In this document: one piece after another, positions 58,514 through 60,923 of the stretch
How the letters are laid out: the number at the start of each line of letters is the position of its first letter
How positions within the stretch are numbered: the first letter of the stretch is position 1
DNA from: Pseudomonadota bacterium
GTDB taxonomy: Bacteria; Desulfobacterota; Desulfovibrionia; Desulfovibrionales; Desulfovibrionaceae
Reading direction: 5' to 3'
Assembly (NCBI GenBank): GCA_023438245.1
Contig: JAEXRD010000099.1
Coordinates: forward strand, 1 to 60,923
DNA: 60,923 nucleotides
Translations under genes and position numbers: made by a program
Notes under the pieces: generated by a model
Databases searched by the model: none
Seen by the model: the letters and a program-made list of their open reading frames with translations, nothing else
What the model was told of the DNA's origin: nothing

Positions 58514-60153
58514 GCGGGCTCGACAGCCGGGCCCTGGGGCGCCGGGGTTCCGCCGCCGGAGACGATCTCCGGCCTGAGCAGCGGGAACAGGATGACCTCG
58601 CGGATGGAGGCGGAGTCCGTCAGAAGCATGACGAGGCGGTCGATGCCCACGCCCTGCCCGGCCGCCGGAGGCATGCCGTACTCAAGGGCGCGCACGTAGT
58701 CCTCGTCCATGTAGTGCGCCTCGTCGTCGCCCGCGGCCTTCTCCTTCACCTGGTCCTCGAAGCGCCCGCGCTGGTCCACGGGATCGTTCAGCTCGCTGAA
58801 GGCGTTGGCGATCTCGCGACCGACCATGAACAGCTCGAAGCGGTCGGTGATGTCCGGGTTCTCCTCGTTGCGGCGGGAGAGCGGGGAGATGTCCGTGGGG
58901 TAGTGGTAGATGAAGTGCGGCTGGATGAGCTTGGGCTCAACGAAGATGTCGAAGAGCTTGGCCTGCAGCTTGCCCAGCTTCTCGCCCTTGACCACCTTCT
59001 CGCCGCTCTTGCGCACCAGCGCGGCGCAGCGGTCGTAGTCCAGGTAGTCCTCCGGGGCCACCCCGCCCACCTTGGTCAGCGACTCGTGGAAGGTCAGCCG
59101 CGTCCAGGCGCCGGGGGTCAGGTCGATGTCGTTGCCCTGGTAGGGCACCACGGTGGTGCCGCAAACCTGCCGGGCCACGGTGGCGAACAGGTCCTCGGTG
59201 AGGTCCATGAGGTCGCGGTAGTCGGCGTAGGCCCAGTAGAACTCCAGCATCGTGAACTCCGGGTTGTGCCGGGTGCTGATGCCTTCGTTGCGGAAATTGC
59301 GGTTGATCTCGTAGACCTTCTCGAACCCGCCCACCAGCAGGCGCTTGAGGTACAGCTCCGGCGCGATGCGCATGTACAGCTTCATGTCCAGCGCGTTGTG
59401 GTGGGTCTCGAAGGGCCGGGCCGTGGCGCCGCCGGGAATGGGCTGCATCATGGGCGTCTCGACCTCAAGGAAGCCCTTGGCGTCGAGGTAGTTGCGGATG
59501 GCGCGCACGATGAGGGTGCGCTTGCGGAAGATCTCGCTGGTGCGCGGGGTGACGATGAGGTCCACGTAGCGCTGGCGGTAGCGGGTCTCCATGTCCTTCA
59601 GGCCGTGGTACTTCTCCGGCAGGGGGCGCATGGACTTGGTGACCAGGGCCACGCTCTTGGCGCGCAGGGTCAGCTCGCCGGTCTTGGTGCGGAACAGGTC
59701 GCCCTCGATGCCCAGGATGTCGCCGATGTCGTATTTCTTGAAGAGCTGGTAGTTCTCCTGGCCAAGCTCGTCGCGGGCCACGAACACCTGGATGTTGGAA
59801 TAGGACCCGGCGGCGTCGCAGCTGCCGTCCTGCACCTTGATGAACGTCACCTTGCCGAAGGAGCGCAGGGACGTGACGCGGCCCGCCACGGCGAAGCTCG
59901 TTCCGGCCTCGCTGGCCTGGGCCAGCGCTTCCTCGTCCTTGTCCGAGTACTGCGCCAGGATGTCCGCGATGTGCGTGTCCTTGCGGAAGGTGTTGGGGTA
60001 CAGGTGGACGTCCCCGTCCAGCAGGGCGCAGGCCTTGTCGATGCGGACCTTGAGGACGTCGTTGAGCTCGTCGCGCGCGGAAAGGGCATCGACAAGCGGC
60101 TTGAAGCGCTCGGCGTGCCTGGACCCGCCGCCACTGTTTTCGTTCTGGGCCAA
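58510..60153 (-). CDS. lysS: Lysyl-tRNA synthetase, class II
   Basis: The 547-residue enzyme has an OB-fold anticodon domain (VAGRVTSLRSFGKVTFIKVQ) and the class II core with EINRNFRNEGISTRHNPEFT (motif 2) and GQGVGIDRLVMLL (motif 3). The C-terminus is extended by GGGTPAPQGPAVEP. The start is TTG at 60153 with GAGGGAGAG upstream; an earlier reading lacks a ribosome site. It is the first gene of the envelope series. Its ATGA overlap with lolC couples translation of a synthetase to envelope genes. Confidence 0.93.
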   Translation of the reverse strand: MAQNENSGGGSRHAERFKPLVDALSARDELNDVLKVRIDKACALLDGDVHLYPNTFRKDTHIADILAQYSDKDEEALAQASEAGTSFAVAGRVTSLRSFGKVTFIKVQDGSCDAAGSYSNIQVFVARDELGQENYQLFKKYDIGDILGIEGDLFRTKTGELTLRAKSVALVTKSMRPLPEKYHGLKDMETRYRQRYVDLIVTPRTSEIFRKRTLIVRAIRNYLDAKGFLEVETPMMQPIPGGATARPFETHHNALDMKLYMRIAPELYLKRLLVGGFEKVYEINRNFRNEGISTRHNPEFTMLEFYWAYADYRDLMDLTEDLFATVARQVCGTTVVPYQGNDIDLTPGAWTRLTFHESLTKVGGVAPEDYLDYDRCAALVRKSGEKVVKGEKLGKLQAKLFDIFVEPKLIQPHFIYHYPTDISPLSRRNEENPDITDRFELFMVGREIANAFSELNDPVDQRGRFEDQVKEKAAGDDEAHYMDEDYVRALEYGMPPAAGQGVGIDRLVMLLTDSASIREVILFPLLRPEIVSGGGTPAPQGPAVEPA

Positions 60154-60220
60154 ACCGGATCTCTCCCTCGGGTGTGCGGAGTCTAGAGAATGTCTCAAGC
60201 TCCTTGCGTGGAACGCCGAA

Positions 60221-60249
60221 TGAATATGCCAAGCGCCCTTGGCAGTCAA
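60221..60249 (-). promoter_or_regulatory. lysS operon promoter P1 with dyad in spacer
   Basis: On the minus strand TTGACT (60249-60244) and TATTCA (60226-60221) are 17 bp apart. The spacer is filled by a perfect inverted repeat TGCCAAG-CGCC-CTTGGCA (60227-60244), an operator-like layout. The leader to the lysS TTG would be about 60 nt. Confidence 0.6.
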
Positions 60250-60254
60250 GGCGG

Positions 60255-60283
60255 GAAATACCCGCTGGCACTTTGGAAGTCAA
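60255..60283 (-). promoter_or_regulatory. lysS operon promoter P2 (upstream)
   Basis: On the minus strand TTGACT (60283-60278) and TATTTC (60260-60255) are also 17 bp apart. Both -35 elements are identical, so the two sites look like a tandem promoter set. Confidence 0.5.
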
Positions 60284-60324
60284 AGCAAACATGCCGCACC
60301 GGGCGGAAAAGTGGAAAAAAGTGC

Positions 60325-60354
60325 TTGACCGTTTTCGCACGATTGGATTAGACA
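60325..60354 (+). promoter_or_regulatory. Putative tRNA-Asn promoter
   Basis: TTGACC (60325-60330) and TAGACA (60349-60354) are 18 bp apart. The predicted start is about 18 nt before the tRNA. Confidence 0.5.
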
Positions 60355-60379
60355 GTCCTCCGCCGCAACGAGCGGCTGA

Positions 60380-60455
60380 TCCCCGGTAGCTCAATCGGCA
60401 GAGCGGGTGGCTGTTAACCACTAGGTTCGCGGTTCAAGTCCGTGCCGGGGAGCCA
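60380..60455 (+). tRNA. tRNA-Asn (GTT anticodon)
   Basis: The 76-nt gene folds as a cloverleaf. The acceptor stem pairs TCCCCGG (60380-60386) with CCGGGGA (60445-60451), followed by discriminator G and encoded CCA (60453-60455). The anticodon loop CTGTTAA contains GTT. The T arm has GTTCAAGTC. A terminator follows within 12 nt. Confidence 0.96.
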
Positions 60456-60466
60456 GAAAAGAAAAT

Positions 60467-60498
60467 GGCCTGGAAGATGAGAGTCTTCCGGGCCTTTT
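60467..60498 (+). terminator. Terminator of tRNA-Asn
   Basis: An 11-bp stem with one G-T pair (60467-60477 with 60484-60494) and a 6-nt loop is followed by TTTT at 60495-60498. Confidence 0.88.
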
Positions 60499-60575
60499 CG
60501 CTTTTGCGCCCCAGGCTTGACTCCGCCACCGCCCGCCCCTACCCTGCCCCATACATTTTCGTACGCGAGGTACCC

Positions 60576-60923
60576 ATGCCCTATTCCGTCAAAGACGTGC
60601 TGCGCCTGCAGGTGGCCCCGGCGCTCGGCTGCACCGAGCCCGTGGCCGTGGCGCTGGCCGCCGCCGCCGCCGCCTCCCTGCTGCCCTCCCGGCCCGAGCG
60701 CCAGATAGACCGCCTGGAGCTGTGGGTGGACCCCAACGTGTACAAGAACGGGCTGGCGGTCTCCATTCCCGGCACCGGGGGCCTCTGCGGGCTGGATACG
60801 GCGGGCGCGCTGGGGGCCCTGGGCGGCGACCCGGCCCTGGGGCTGGAGGTGCTGGACCCGCTGACCGACGACGTTGTGGCCGCCGCGCGCGACATGCTGC
60901 GCCAGGGCCGCGTGGAGCTGAAC
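60576..60923 (+). CDS. L-cysteine desulfidase / serine dehydratase alpha family protein, truncated by window end
   Basis: Only the first 116 codons lie in the window; the frame is open to the right edge. The start ATG follows GAGG. The N-terminal motif APALGCTEPVAVALAAA and the later VDPNVYKNGLAVSIPGTGG match the UPF0597/CyuA (YhaM) family, which carries a Cys-ligated Fe-S cluster. Members break L-cysteine (or serine) down to pyruvate, ammonia and sulfide. The rest of the gene lies beyond the window. Confidence 0.85.
   Translation, partial: MPYSVKDVLRLQVAPALGCTEPVAVALAAAAAASLLPSRPERQIDRLELWVDPNVYKNGLAVSIPGTGGLCGLDTAGALGALGGDPALGLEVLDPLTDDVVAAARDMLRQGRVELN

Overview
The window is a very GC-rich bacterial chromosome segment of about 61 kb, densely packed with genes. 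It suggests a Desulfovibrio-like Gram-negative sulfate reducer (Desulfovibrionaceae or close kin). The basis is the full outer-membrane toolkit (Tol-Pal, Bam, Lol, Raetz-pathway lipid A genes) in an order I associate with that group, LpxI instead of LpxH, and a small c-type cytochrome. No rRNA, CRISPR array, insertion sequence, integrase or phage gene was seen. One tRNA (Asn) is present. The taxonomic call is inference from gene content.

Left part (1-20 kb). It opens with an FMN-binding glutamate-synthase-family protein, a NarL-type kinase/regulator pair and a CHASE-PAS histidine kinase convergent to it. A cytoplasmic GH5 glycosidase and an SbmA/YddA-like ABC half transporter with damaged ATP-binding motifs follow. 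Next is a BMP-type nucleoside ABC transporter (binding protein, ATPase, two permeases) and a DegP-like membrane-anchored protease. A run of small plus-strand genes closes the part: small heat-shock-like protein, PilZ protein, EF-hand protein, glutaredoxin-like UXX-star homologue with Cys, lipoprotein and a membrane diguanylate cyclase.

Middle part (20-31 kb). A second, divergent BMP-type nucleoside transporter operon lies next to a xanthine phosphoribosyltransferase gene, which suggests purine salvage. Then come glucokinase, a stator-like MotB/MotA pair in reversed order behind a near-consensus sigma-54 promoter, and Maf, a methyltransferase and PgpA on the plus strand.

Right-middle part (31-42 kb). 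A long minus-strand gene series reads from a small cytochrome c through CutA, three consecutive small-molecule kinases (PfkB, APH-fold and APS-kinase-like), an NnrU/ICMT-like membrane protein, MiaB, a DUF151 nuclease and a PHP phosphoesterase into tolQ-tolR-tolA-tolB-pal. A bidirectional terminator separates pal from pgpA.

Right part (42-61 kb). nth-tgt-ydcF-like are translationally coupled on the plus strand, followed by fur (minus) and a small membrane protein. Then comes a large minus-strand envelope-biogenesis series: lysS-lolC-lolD-bamA-skp-lpxD-fabZ-lpxA-lpxI-asmA-yihY. It starts from two tandem promoters, one with a perfect inverted repeat in its spacer. tRNA-Asn and a truncated L-cysteine desulfidase family gene end the window. 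The most unusual items are an extended BamA carrying a TolB/CsgG-like extra N-terminal domain, the three-kinase cassette, the apparently ATPase-dead ABC half transporter, the paired BMP transporters, and the sigma-54-driven stator pair.
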